Assembly: GCA_013396525.1 (NCBI GenBank)
Contig: VWYX01000345.1
Location: 124,001 to 188,000 of the forward strand
DNA length: 64,000 bases
Direction of reading: 5' to 3'
DNA from: Chaetorhynchus papuensis
Taxonomy: Eukaryota > Chordata > Aves > Passeriformes > Rhipiduridae
Position 1 is the first letter of the stretch. Every line of letters starts with the position of its first letter. The notes below the pieces were generated by a model. The model was not told the origin of the DNA. It saw only the letters and a program-made list of their open reading frames with translations, and searched no databases. Of the stretch, positions 10,386 to 23,384 are shown one piece after another. The translations under genes were made by a program, and so were the position numbers.

Positions 10386-13300
10386 AATCACCCATGTAAT
10401 GACATTTACTGGAAAGCACGTTAGGAAAAACCAGTCTGAGCTGGTTTCTTTTAAACCCCTGCAATTTAGTCTGCAAGTCGGAAGATGGCAGCAGTAAAGC
10501 ACGGTTAGGGCCTTTTTGTCCACAGGCCTTTGTTCCAAACCATGTTTTTGTTCCAAAAAATGGCAGATTTTTTAAAAAGGTGTAATTTTTAACAGTGCCA
10601 TCAAGTATGACAGGCGTCCTTCCAATAGAGGAGAATCCACGACTGCCTTTCATCCTGATGGAAGCCAGCATCAGGAGCAGAGTATACCTTATTATATGTA
10701 AGAGCTTTTAAAAAAAGCATGTTGCCCTAATATCATCAGAAAACTAGTGTTTCATCCTATCCATATCCCCATATATTTCTGTAAAATTCATATACATATA
10801 ATTATGTGATAGAGTGAACATTACTGAAATTCAAGGATCTTTTTTTTAAAATTTTAAAAAACCCTATTTGTATTGCAAACATTTCTCCCATTTCTTTAAA
10901 GCTCAGGAAAAGCAGAAGGAGTCTGCAGTGGGAATATTCTCTAAGTCTTTGGCTGCGAGTCTGTCAGCTTCACCCACAGCTTAGCAGGGTGCCAGCTACC
11001 AAAGGACATGGTGATGCCAAGAGACAGTGTGTTTGATTGAGGCCGTTGTCACAGAAAGAAAGGCGAAGAAACGAGGCACTGTCACTGAGTCTGTGTCCCC
11101 TTCTGCAATAATAACAACTTAATATGGTCAGTAGACCGTATTCTCAAGGTTTACTCTCTGACATGACTGTCAATACACTTGCTGAGCCTTGGCGTGACAA
11201 GGCCTGCCCTTCTTCAAGTTCTGACCTAACCAGTTGCCTTTTCTTTGCTGGATCCTTGCAAATGTCATTGCATTTCACTCTCACTTCAGAGAGATTTGAA
11301 GCAATTCTATCTACTCTTTTCTGTCACTTTAAGGGGACAGTTCTGGAAGCACTCCTGTGTGAAGCAAACCAGCTGCTGGTTTTGACAGTGTGTGATACTG
11401 TCTGTGGTATAAAGCCAGTGCAATATGTCTGTAGATGACAGTATTTTCCCATCAGCCATGTACCTCACACTCTTCACTTCAGTGAGGATAACTTCCCCTG
11501 TGACAACTCTCTGCAACTACTACTGAAGAATTGGGTGCCTTTTTCTAGGCAGAGCTCCTTATGTGCTCTGGTTGTGCAGTGCATCATTGCAGTGTGCCCT
11601 TCCCTTGAGAATGATGAATTCTGCACAATTTCTTCTCCCTGGGCTAAGCTATATGCTTTAGTCTGACAGACAGGATTCATATGTCTTCAGTTAACAGGGT
11701 CAGGAGTCCAAGCAATTTCTGGTTTTCAGTGGATATAAAATACATATGTAATTGCACAACATGCCAGTGTTGCCTTTATTTTGTCACATTGATATATTCG
11801 AACTATATTCATGGCAGTGACATGAAAATAGCTTGGGATATTCACATAGTATTTTCTACTAGAAGTTATTTATCTTGTGCAGTACATTTCTGCTGCTCAG
11901 CTGCTACCAGTGACAGTTTCTTAACTTCCTCAATGAGCCTGAGCAGGCTGACATCAGTCAAAGATCAAATCCCATGTGATTAACTGTGCAATAACCACAG
12001 CTAATATGGTCTTACCCTGTATACCTCTAGTAATCCATGTAAGACCTAAGTAATCTAGTCAAAATAATAATTTGTGAGGAGTTGTCAGAAAGGGAGAAGA
12101 ATAGCTGTGATTCTTCTGCCCATCCCAGACTCAGGGCTCCTAATGATGAGAGTTGCATCTTCCCACAGCACACGGGTGCTTCAGAGGGCAGCTACAAGTC
12201 TCTGCTGTGCACTTATTCCTCCTGGGTAACATAAACATGTAACCCGATCCATCACTGAATTACTCAAGAGTTCAGACAATAGGACTCAACTAATTTTACA
12301 AAGCTCTGCTTATTACTTGCTCTAATGAAGATGCAATGGATCCTGATGACATAAGATATAAAATTACCAGTGTGGTTTGACGAATATATTGGCCATGCAA
12401 GAGAAGGAAAAAAGGCTGTTCAAAAGCTGGTACCATCCTATGTCCTGAGAACCAACTGGATTTCCAACAAATTTTTAGAGGTACCCTGACCTAGTATTCA
12501 AGTAAAAAAAGGGTTGTCATGAAAAAGACGAGTTAGGTCAGAAACATGGAGACCGTGTTTTTACAGAGCTTATTTTACAAACCTAATTGTTGTGATCTAG
12601 TACTATAAATTTTCATAGAACACAAGTCATCCAAAGGTAATGAATGGACATATTCCCTTAGAACTGGGGAGAATGGAGTTTATAAAAACTAAGTAGGCAA
12701 TTTATGAAATCAGAGTAGACAGCACCACAAATACCATTCAGTCACACATCTTCCTTAGATACATTGGCTCTGCACATACCTACAGGTAAGATTGAGTGAT
12801 CTTCCCTGTTTTGTTGTATTTAAAAACAAGATTCGAGTCACATTCTCTCAGTAGAGAGAGCTTCTATGTAATGATTGTTGTCAGTAATAACAATTGAACT
12901 AATGCTTTCCTTGTATCACTCAGTTAGTGGGGCCAGACAATAAAATAACCTGTCTCCCTTTTAATTTAATTTTGCAATGGAAATCATTGGTGCTACTTGG
13001 CAAAATCCCTGCACAGAAGGAATATATTTTTGAAAAGAATTAAATAAAATCCCTGCACACTGATGCTATCTTGATAGTGCCTAAAAATCCATCATTGTGC
13101 CAACTTTCATTTCCTGATCAAATCAGAATATGTGAACATTATCTATAAAATGTCTGTAAAACTTTGACAGAAACATATTGAGTATTGTCTGGGAAAACCC
13201 TGAGTCACCCATGACTCTAAGGAAATATATTAATGGACTTTTCCTATGCATCTAATCAGAAAGTGGTTTTCTTCACTACAGGTGGTTGTACTTCCATTGA

Positions 13301-15106
13301 AATTCAAAATAAAAAATGATTTAGCTACTCTGTCTGAGGTAGGGCAGATGTTCCCACATCGGATGGATCCCAGTCCCCTCTGGAGACAGTACTTCATTCA
13401 GTACAAGCTGGGGTGTATTGCAACAGCTTAAACCACTCTTATTTCTAATTGTCCCCGTGGAACGATCAGAAGTTCAAATTTGTGGACAAACTGGCTTCTC
13501 AATGCGTGCACGCTCAGCCTGCAAGGCCTTGATCCCTCCATCTCCCTTTGGGTGCTAAGCCCCTGCACCTGCCAGTGCTGAGCTTGAGCCAGCATGTTCC
13601 CAGTCTGACTGTGAGGGCCAGGATGCAAGCAGGAGGCTGCTCTGTTGATATCCCCAATTCCTTCTGTTCCACAGAACTTGTCGCTGCCCATTCCAGAGGT
13701 GATGCTATGCATGGCACCTGCAAACCTTTGTGCAACTGTCCAGTGAGGCAAGGGTTGTCTTTGTGGGATCAGCTCTCAGCCACAAAAATGCTGAACTAGG
13801 AAAACCCTCAAATAGCTGCTTAGGAAGTCTGGAAATAAAAGCTGAGGTTTTGGTATTTGTATCAGGTTGAGCTACTGACTCTGGAAAAGAAAGGAATTTG
13901 AGATCTGTGACAATTATCAGACAATTATTACAGACTGCCAGGAGTGTCCCTGGCTTGCTATTCCTGCACAATTTGAGAAAAAGGTCTTTCAAACTGAGAG
14001 ATGCTGTTGCAGAAATGTTATTTATTGACATTCCACATGTGGGAAGAACTTCACCTCCACGGTCAAAACTGGAGAGCAGCCCTTGACATATAATCAAGGC
14101 TTTAAGAAAGTATCTGTGGCAGGCACTTGATTACAGAGCACAGTGCAGTGATTACAAACCAAGGTACTCCCAGATCAAAAACCTTAGTTGGTACATTTTA
14201 AGCTCTATGAATAATTTAAAATATTCTTCTGAGCCAATTTCTACATTCAGTATTTGGAAATAAACCCAATTTCCCCACATATGTCTAGAGCTTCAAAGTG
14301 ATATGAATTTGCACATGTAATCCTTACCTAGTTGCTCAGTAGGACTTTAGCCACATGCTTACATTAATGGTTAGGCTTTTTCATAACACAGGGGAGACTA
14401 CTGTAATTGGTGGCAATGCAGACCCCACCTGCAAGGCCTGGAATATCGCACTTTCCACATTTGCCTCAAGTCATTAGTTGGAGCTGTGAAAATAGGATAT
14501 GACATCCGCCTGGGTTTGTGTGTGCAAAACAGCAGCTGTGTGAGACGTGATAGGCAATAATTGGCTGCCTGCAGAGCAAGAAAACACCCACAGAAATGAC
14601 GTCTCTCTCTTCTAAAACATTAGGCAAGGAAGCCTTTCAACAAGGAGCAGGCAGCCTCTCAGGAAACAACTGTCAAATCTACTTACATCATTGTGTCTCA
14701 TTAAACTGGGAAATGCAACTCTTCTAATCATTAGTTCAGACAACGCATCATCCCACCATCCATCAAGAAGGTTTTATTGTAAAGGATTATTTGTGTCAGT
14801 GTTCACCATGGCAGAGTTCTTAGAGACTCCTGTAATGCGGCCATTTCGCCTTTTACAGGAAGCAAATGGACTATTTAAAACTAGGGATTCTTAGGAAGGA
14901 AATAGGAAACAACACAAAAAGCATCATTACGTTGCCAAAAGAATTCACAATGGACTCACACCTTCAACGCTGTCGTCTCTTCACCACTTTGTCACAACAA
15001 GGGTATTAAAGTCAAAGAAAAGAAGCAGAAGAGATCAAAGGAATGGCACCTCTATTAGGAATGAATATACCATCCAAGTGTCTTCAAAGTAGAAGTGAAA
15101 CATCTT
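10386..15106. other. No gene recognised apart from one small exon-like island
   Basis: AT-rich DNA with short ORFs in disagreeing frames. At 13002-13015 and 13047-13060 the 14-mer AAAATCCCTGCACA is repeated 45 bases apart within an AT-rich, even-textured stretch (about 12940-13140). The 14490-14600 stretch (TGAGACGTGATAGGCAATAATTGG) also looks like conserved noncoding DNA. Conservation itself cannot be seen here. Confidence 0.35.
13282..13338 (+). other. Exon-like island, 19 codons
   Basis: The acceptor GTGGTTTTCTTCACTACAG precedes it and the donor GAG/GTAGGG follows. The length is exactly 57 bases. Only the frame starting at the first base is open, reading VVVLPLKFKIKNDLATLSE. It enters and leaves in phase 0. 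The peptide matches no family I recognise, and no partner exon is evident nearby. Confidence 0.18.
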
Positions 15107-15131
15107 GGGGGTGGGGGTGGGGTCATATGGG
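15107..15131 (+). other. G-run with G-quadruplex potential
   Basis: GGGGGTGGGGGTGGGG is followed six bases later by GGG, so four G-tracts sit in 25 bases with short loops. This matches the usual G3+N1-7 quadruplex pattern. It is isolated in AT-rich sequence with no promoter or CpG islet beside it. Confidence 0.55.
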
Positions 15132-18100
15132 TCTACCAAGTCTGAGTGACAATAAGAAATTAAGCATGGCGTGTTATTCACCATTCTGTATAATTCAGAA
15201 ATTGTACCTATAAAATGAACTTGTTATGTTCAACACTGTTCAGTTCCCAGCAGTCAAAAGTATGTACTTTCCACAGAGTACACAGCCAAACAGCGGAACT
15301 CATGTTTCAGAGTACTTTGGATGCTGAATGATGAGTTCTCTCCATGAGTCTGTAGAAGATAAAAACTTTGACAGCTGAAATAGCTGTTACTTCAACTTCT
15401 TGATGAAGAGCTTCTCTGGACTGCTGAAATGTGGGAGGTGCAATGTGTGTCCTATTCTTACACTCTTCCTTAAACACTGGCTTCTATGAGCTAGCTGAAT
15501 CTTTAATGTGAGCCAATAGACTTACTGGCATGTTTCAACGGTGTAAATAAATTTTTACTGTTACTATCCTTATTATAATGGAAGTGACAAAACATCACCT
15601 TACATCATTAGAATTATTTCTTTTTAAAAACACGCTGTTTTCACTAATATAAAAAAACCTCAAAGGCCTCTTTGCATGGAACTGAAAAACAATATGGAGC
15701 CAGGAACAACTGGTATTACAGGCAAGACCTTGAATCAGTAGTACAGTTATTTTTCTCCATCTTTTCAGATTATTCTTTAATTATATTTTTTATTTTAAAT
15801 TCATAAGCTGCAATGTTTTCCTTTTTTTGACCTGCAGCCCCCACCTGATAATCAATTTTCCTATTAAAAAGGAAAATCAACACAGATTCTAGGAGCATCT
15901 AAAATACGTAGTTAAGAAAACATCTCATCATATTTCCAACACCTCTCGTCTGTGATGCCCGGACAAGGCATGACAATGGCTGTGCCTCCTTTGGCTGTCA
16001 TCCAGAGCCTTCAGCCACTGGATCTCATAATGTGCATGTTTTGGGGAAGGGACCTTATACAGCCTACAAGCAAGTGGTGTAGTCCCAAGAAAAATAACAT
16101 CTGAAAGTTATCTTGAGCTCTCAAAAGCTCTGCTCCTCCTCAGCCACATGTTACCACATAACATAAAAGGAAAAAGAAAAGAAAAGAAACATAGTAAGCA
16201 GTGTGACCTTTACAGCTGCAAACCCATCGGAAGTCAGAAGAAATGGTCTCCTGATACAGGAAATACTGAGCAGACAGAGACCACAGCAGCAGCTGGCTGG
16301 CTGTCCAAATCCAGGTTCTGGCACCTGAATGCCACACATGCCTGCTAGGTAACGGATAAGCAGAAGTATTAATTTGCCCTCTGTTTTGGCACTCTTGGGG
16401 TTTACAAGAGTAAACCCCTGGCTTTTGACACTAACCAAAATCAGGGGCATTTTAAAGTCACAGTATTAAGAAAGGTGGGTGCTTTCTTATTGTTTTGTCA
16501 TGCTTCAACTAGCATGAAACCTTGTAGTTTAAGTAATCAGCAGTGGTGAGATAGTACAGTTAGTGAAAAACAGAAAAACATGCTTGTGAAGGATAGAGAA
16601 TAAGTATAAAATGGGATGAGATTTTTATTTTTCTTCATCAATTTTATTCAGGAGCTCTCTATTCAAGAGCTTTGAGTTAGCTAAGAGCATGGGTTCTACA
16701 AATAGTGTTTACTTGATATGTCTGCTCTATTACTAATAAGCAACCCAAAAAGGAAGGTAGGGATAGAGAACAATACAAGGAATGAAGGTTCCAATATTTG
16801 TCCCAATAAAGGCCAGACATAGCATTGGCTGCCGCCTGGGCTGTCCAGTGGTTGGCACCCGCCAGCATCCCACTGCCTGCACTGGAAAAGGTCAGAATGA
16901 GCTGCCTGGGACTGTGTGGTGGCTGAGGAACTGAGTCAGGCATCCAGATCCCTCTTCATACTGTGTGGCTGTCATCCCTGGAGGAGAAGAAGGAAGCATG
17001 AAGAGAGGGTATCATGTTGGTTAGGAGCAATCTGCACAATGACTGTGTCTTGAGCATCCCCAAGACAACAGGAGGAGCAGGTGCTCTCCCTCCACTGCCA
17101 ACTCTGTTCTGGCTTCCCATTCTCTGATGGGATAACATCAGAAACAAGAATAAGATCTGACCTGAACTTGGATTTCTTCCTTTGCTCTTCTTCACTCATT
17201 TGACAGCAGTGCTGGAAGGGAAGTAGGGACCACTTACCAGCGAGGGAAGGGATAAGGCTCCTAATGAGAACTGGTGTGAGATGGCATGGGGCTGGGATGC
17301 CTGGGAGTGATAGGTGACTCTGTCTCAGGAAGTGAGAAGCATTGGGATCTTGTACTTTTGGAAAATGTAGAGATACAAGAAGAGAAAGGAAATATGAGGG
17401 AGTTATTTTGCTCTAGCACTTTGTGCAGAAAAAAGTCACTTTTGGCTGTGCAGCTAAGGAACCCTGGACTGGCTCTTCGCTCTGCAGGAAATACAGGGAG
17501 AGCCTTTCAAACTCTTTATACAGTAACCCAAACAGCAAACATGGACCAAACTCTGAATCTGAAACAAATGGTTTAATTCTGTTTGATGTTGAATATCACA
17601 AACTTCTGTGGGGCTGTGGTTCTTTGGAGGTGCCTCAGTGTGTCACGGTCTTGCAGTACTGAGGGAAGCTGGTGAGACTGCCAGTACAAAGCAACATGAG
17701 ACCTGGGAAAGTGAACTGAATGGGACCCATGAGACCCAGATGCACTCCATGTGGCCATGTGGGTGGGAATGTGAGTGGGAAAATCCCTTCCTCTTCAAGT
17801 GCTTCTTTTTACATATTTCTCTAATGAACAGAAAAGTGTCCACCTCCATCAGAAAGCTGTTGGAGAATCAGAACCATCAAGGAAAAGCAAAGAATTTGAG
17901 TTTTCTCAGGGGCTTTGTGCTAAAAGTATTTTACATTATTCCAATGTCAGAGTCAGCCATAAAGTTAATATATTAAGAATACAGTCTGAGAGGTGTAACT
18001 GCCAAAGTCACTGTGTGGCACTGGACGGAGTCTCTTGCATGTCCTTCCTAATAGAAATCAGTGGTAATAACATCTCAGTGAGTAGCTGTAGGGTTTGATG

Positions 18101-20396
18101 TTAATGATTATACACTGTTTTGAAAGTTCAGACTTGCCATAAAAGTACTGATATGGGGATCTGGGTACATGTGAAATGAAATTATGCTCTGAGTCTCACT
18201 GCTGGAGGGGAACAATAAAAACTTGCCCAGAGGTCATTGGCAGTTGTTGAAGGAAAGACATAGGCAGTCACAAAAGCTGCCCTTTTCCTTCAGCTCTGCC
18301 AGGTTAGGGGCAGGCTGGTGATGCTGCTACCTGGAAATACTTGCACTTAATATGCCTGCACTACTCACATTTGGCAAAAATATTTTTTCCAGTCCTTTTT
18401 TCCCAGCACAAAGTTCATTTGGAAAGCAACAGAAAATAGGTGAAAGGAAATGCCTTCTCTGGAAGTGGATGACCTTGCTAAACTTGTACTCGCAACATAT
18501 AGGTCAGGAGCCTGCCTTAGTTTTTGGAAGCAATGTAGATCAGTATAATGGAGGGATCATGCCAAATATCCCTTACCTGTCCTCTCAGATAGGCATGTTA
18601 TTTTTCCCCAGATGAAAATGCTGGACTGAAATTTGGCAAGAAGAAAAAACAACCATACACAGGCTGGTAATGATGATATCATTGGGTGTCCTGTAGCTTT
18701 GAGTTATTAACAGCACAGCAAAATTCATTTGCATGTCAAAGCACCACAGCCCAGAATGCACACAGGCCAGCATAAAGAATTACAGCATGAAAGACAGCTT
18801 ATGTGGAGAGTCACTGACAATGAAAAAAAGAGAATATTGTGCTTGGGGCAATTCTCATTCATCAGAGTCTTGTCAGTGCGGTTAGAGACTACAGAATAAA
18901 TGTGTCTAACCACGTTTTGTTTGGCCATGCTAGAAAGCAAAGGTTATGAGGGTATCCTCCAGTTCTTTCTTTTCAGCAGATGCAGGTGTGTATAGAACCC
19001 TTTTCTCTTCCTCATCAGCAATTTCCTTTCTGCTGTATAGTACATGATGCCATACCATCAAACAGAATGTATAGCAATCAGTCTATTTTCTGTCTCTCTA
19101 GATTGATGTATTTATACTCTCAGGCAATGTAAATCACTGCAGGCTCCCTGAAGTCATCAGCATAGTGTTGATTTAGAGTGTTAGGTCTCCAGACCAAAGC
19201 CACATGTGGCCATGCTGCAACCTGCCAAGGTATTGCAAGCTGATGCAATAATTGTGCAGGTGATTTTGATAATACTCTTCTCCTGTAGATACTGGTGGTG
19301 ATAACTAACCAGACAACAGTCCCTCTGAGTTACTGATCTATCAAGGGTTATTTTAGTGCTGAGGTGTGCTTGCTGCTGTATGTTTTCCAGGCAAGACACA
19401 AAACTGATTTTGCATTTATCGTAACTATTCCACAAGGCAGTGTAATGCTAATGAAATCTGGTGTTCTACTTAGGTCCCAAACTAGAAAATTGCCACTCTG
19501 CCTATTTGAAGGTTTGTTTGTTTGCTTCCAGTGCACTGTTCTCCCATAGGGGGTTGAGAATAGGGTATATCCTTCTTGAAAATTTGGTAAGTACCTCTAA
19601 ATTCAGGTTGCATGACTTTGGCAGCTCTACCATTTTTATCTGTGCAGGGTAACATGAAGTGAGAGATTGTTTTACTGATATTAATGTTCAGTGGAACTGG
19701 AGCAGCCCAGTATGAAAAATAGATATTAGTTAACTAGCAGGTGTTAGGTATGAGTAATGAAAGAAATGTGGGAGGCAAACTTTGCCCACTCACTTTGTGT
19801 AATACTTGTATCACTGCAAAGAATGGCCTCTTTGTGCAGGCATAAGCCTTGCATTCATTTCCTGCTCTGATCTTATCTAGAGAATTTCAGTGACCCTGAT
19901 ATGCCATTAAATTTGGGTACCTATACACTGAACAACTCCTTCCGTTTTTTATTCATGTCTTGGCATTACTGGTCATCCCATTTTTCTCCTCCACAGACAG
20001 ATCAACACCCTGTAATATCCTTGGGCTGCTTTTGTGTGTGAGTCATAACACAAAGCAAATGTGATCTGGTAACAGCAGTCAGAGCTTTTGAAATGGAGCA
20101 CACGGTAATGCGATCACACGTGTAGCCAGACATACACTGCTCTCAGCCTGCAACAGCCTCAGAGGTTTGCTGTTTTAAAGATACAAAAACTGTCTGTCTA
20201 TGGCCTACCTATAATCTATAGCCTAAATAGCATCTATCTATAGTCCACCATGCAATGCTTCCAATTTACTTCTGCGATAGGGATTTTCCCACAAAGCAGG
20301 GCCATGGTTCGCAACTATTTGGGTAGATATGCCAAGAAAGAAACAGTCCAGACCTTTTTGGTATCAGTGTATGATGTTAGATACACCATTATCCAG
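15132..20396. other. No gene recognised
   Basis: AT-rich DNA. Between 17423 and 18098 three overlapping plus-strand ORFs (79, 122 and 107 codons) lie in different frames, and an acceptor-like site sits at 17830-17831. No frame carries a known domain. On the minus strand, 17212-17162 is a 51-base island with a good acceptor (CTTCCCTTCCAG) and donor (CAG/GTCAGA) containing an ATG at 17199. No gene can be built from it. Confidence 0.35.
19532..19586 (+). other. Exon-like island, 55 nt
   Basis: A strong acceptor (GGTTTGTTTGTTTGCTTCCAG) and a strong donor (TTG/GTAAGTACC) flank it. One of the three frames is open, reading ALFSHRGLRIGYILLENL. It is isolated and matches no protein I recognise. It may be an exon of an unannotated noncoding RNA or chance. 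Confidence 0.18.
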
Positions 20397-20510
20397 GGTT
20401 TTGAGTATCTCCAAGAATGGGGACTTCTCTGGGCAACCAATTTGAGTGTTTAGCTACTCTACACTAAAAAAAAAATGGCTTTGTATCTTTAAATGAAATT
20501 TCCTGTATTC
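20397..20510 (-). mobile_element. Decayed CR1 LINE fragment (antisense)
   Basis: The plus strand reads GGTTTTGAGTATCTCCAAGA, then CTTCTCTGGGCAACC, then GAGTGTTTAGCTACTCTACA, then AAATTTCCTGTATT. This is the order seen in the complement of avian CR1 3' regions (the 'gagtatctccaaggatgg ... tctctgggcaacctgttccagtg' text). Several deletions and substitutions mark it as old. The 67-codon ORF overlapping it (20250-20453) is therefore not a gene. The ends are approximate. Confidence 0.7.
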
Positions 20511-23280
20511 TCAATCTCTCATATCTTACATGAACTATTTTTTCTTAGAAAAGTGTCTTTCTCTTTGACTTAGCTAGCATGAATTTCAATAATCTTCTAA
20601 ATATCCCTAGAAGTCAAGATAAATATGGTTTCCCGTCCTCAAGAAATCTATGTTAAATTTGAATACATGGGAGTCATCTGATGTACTGCAGTTAAATAAA
20701 TTTCTGCCATGATGCCTTAGCTTTCGCCATAGACATGACTCTCTGCCTTCTCTAATTTAGAACAATGCACTCATACAAGACCATTCTCTCAATTATCATA
20801 ACACGTTATGTTTAAAAACATGGTAAGATGTTCTATTTACTTATAATTTTAATATTATTTCACGTTTCTTTTATTCCCTTACTAAGTGTTGTAGATGTCA
20901 TTATTAATTTCTTTGATAGGCTCCTCCGTAGATTTAAAGGGGTGTTTGCATTCCGATGGGTAAAACTCAAAATTACTTTTCAGGCATCTGTCTTTCAGAC
21001 CATGTTTCTAATGGGTCATTACTCTGAAAAACAGAAATACAATAAAAACCCAAACTGAATATTCTCATAGAGAATCATGGGAATGTCTAAAAAAAAAAAA
21101 GGTGGGTTTTATAGTATGTAGATTTAAAGCACTGTTAAAAACGTCAGAAGAAAACTTCAAAGTATCTCATGGTTATCACTGACAGAAATGGAAAACTGCT
21201 GGCTTCATTGACAGAAAAGGCAAACTTCAAAGTGGATAGTCGTCTTCAAAAGCCAGATGCTCCCAATGTACCTGGTCTGCAAATGAAGAGAATAGATATC
21301 TTTCCTTGGTTGTCAACCTCTCTCTTTTATAAGAACTAAATTCTCTTAGAAGCAAAAGTAATAAAAGAAAAAGCACCACACATGCCAAAATACCATAAAT
21401 GTAATTTTTTATTCAATCACTTCCAAAAAAATTTAAAAAATATTTTAAACATTATTTTTTACATGTTAAGTACAAAATGTCAACCTGCTCACATGAGCTG
21501 TAGCAGCTTCCACTGTTAATTAAAATAATGAATGCACCCATCAATACTCCTGCTCACGAGCTCATGTTTTTCAAGCCAAAGAGCAGGGAGTCAGATGCTG
21601 TTAGCTTTCTCTTAGGAGCCTTTGATGCTTCTATGTAGATGGTGCCTGACACACCCTGCAGCAATCCCACACGTCCATGCATCGCTCCCATCTGGAGCAG
21701 AACCTTCTCTCTCTTGTTCAAAGAGATCTTTGGCTGTGATCAGCAGTAAGCAGTGAATGCCTCCATTGCTCTGGAAAGGTAGCAAGAGATGGAGTAGATA
21801 TGATGCAGGAAATTTGCCCTTTGAAATTCTTATAAAAAACACATTTCTGTTGATAAAGCACAACATCCCAAGAAAGGAGATTAGTTTTAAGGCATGGGTT
21901 TCCGCTTGATCCCAGGAGCTGTCTGGATTAGCAAATTCAACAGCGTGGAAGCTGGCTTGAGATGTGTGACTTCCCATACCATTTAGTTATCAGTTGTTGG
22001 CCCTTTTTCCATATCTTGCTAGCAAACGTCTGCTCAGTGTGGTGATATTCAGCTGATCCTAGCATGGCTGTCACTCCCTTAGGGAAGGTGGTAGGTCTGT
22101 GTGTAGAGTAACCTTCTGTCTACTGTATGTGCCAACTGTTTGTGATGAATCTGTGAGAGGAAAGAAGATGGGATGATTGATGTGGCCTTGACTTTTTTTG
22201 TCTGTAATCTGCATTCACTGCTGGAGGAGGAGCAGGAGAAGGTGGAGGGCAGAGAAGCAGCTTCCTCTTGAATTGCAGCAAGATATAATTGCTTTCCATA
22301 AAACTGACAGGAGAGGGGAGAGCTATTTGACCTGAGGGATAATGTGGGCAAAAAACCATGAGAGTGTTAACTGCAGGAAATTATAAGATGATTTTTATCT
22401 ACCAGACCAGTCTCACTCTAGAGGAGGCTTCTTCTACCAGTCATGAGGGCAAAAACCCAAACAAGTTCTAAGACTAAACCTCATGAAAAAGTCTCACAGC
22501 GTCATGGTTTCCTGTGACAACTGAGAACTGGACATGGTGTCTCAGCCATTCCCCTTCAAGCCTGTGTTCTGCAAATGCAGAATGAGTCTATACAGTCATT
22601 GCGTGATCCCTGTGAGTTTCTTACTCTGAACAACTGGTGCCCATGACCTTCACCTTTGTCTTCTCAAAGGCTGCAGTCGGAAGCTGCTGCATGCTGTTCT
22701 CTTCAGGAACATCTTGCAGAGACACACTGTGCTTTCTCTCAGGGAAAGTTTAGAGATGTTCTTTTTACTTGCTAAGATCACAGTGAGCAATGTTATAAAT
22801 AGCTTAAACTTGTGAAATTTATTCAGAGAGCTTTGATAGTAACTTCTTTTTGGAGCAAGGCTACCAGATGAAAGCTCCCAGATCTTGCTTGTTTGCTGAG
22901 GTGGTAAAACGAGAAGATTTCATGGGAAATGTAAGACCACTTTAGAAAGTGGCAGTTTTAACACAACATAGGTCCAGGGGGTTGTAAACTCCAGCCCCAT
23001 CTTTTAAGTGATGTTTCTCTCCCAGAGAGAATAAAAAGAGTCTCTGGTGCGTAGAGGCAGGTTTGGAAATGGCAGACAGTAACTCAATACTGAGTTAGTG
23101 CCTCTCACAGTGACCTATGCTCCTGGCTTTGTGTAGGTGTAGAAATGTCAGTGGGAGGATAGCAAAGGCTTTTGTACCCCCTCAAGAACCAAACAAAATC
23201 TTCCACTTTTGATGCTTTAAAGATGCTTGGCTTTCCCTATGACATTGAGTGCATTGTATGGGAAGGTTTTCCTTCAGGAA
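20511..23280. other. No gene recognised
   Basis: AT-rich DNA with a run of 12 A at 21089-21100. A 121-codon minus-strand ORF (21612-21977) has no domain, no good splice sites and no homologue I know. An AT-rich patch at about 21400-21540 contains TTAATTAAAATAATGAATG-type words. Confidence 0.35.
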
Positions 23281-23292
23281 CACACACACACA
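23281..23292 (+). repeat. (CA)6 microsatellite
   Basis: Six CA units, followed by the interrupted CTCCACCCAC. It is short, and lies about 90 bases before the LTR-like repeat. Confidence 0.8.
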
Positions 23293-23384
23293 CTCCACCC
23301 ACAAATTTTTTCATAGTTCAAAAGCTACCCTGCAGATAGATTTATGTACATAGTGCTCGATATTCTGTTTGCATTGTATGACAG

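Noticed and set aside
20250..20453. 67-codon plus-strand ORF
   Set aside because: It overlaps the decayed antisense CR1 fragment, which explains its second half.
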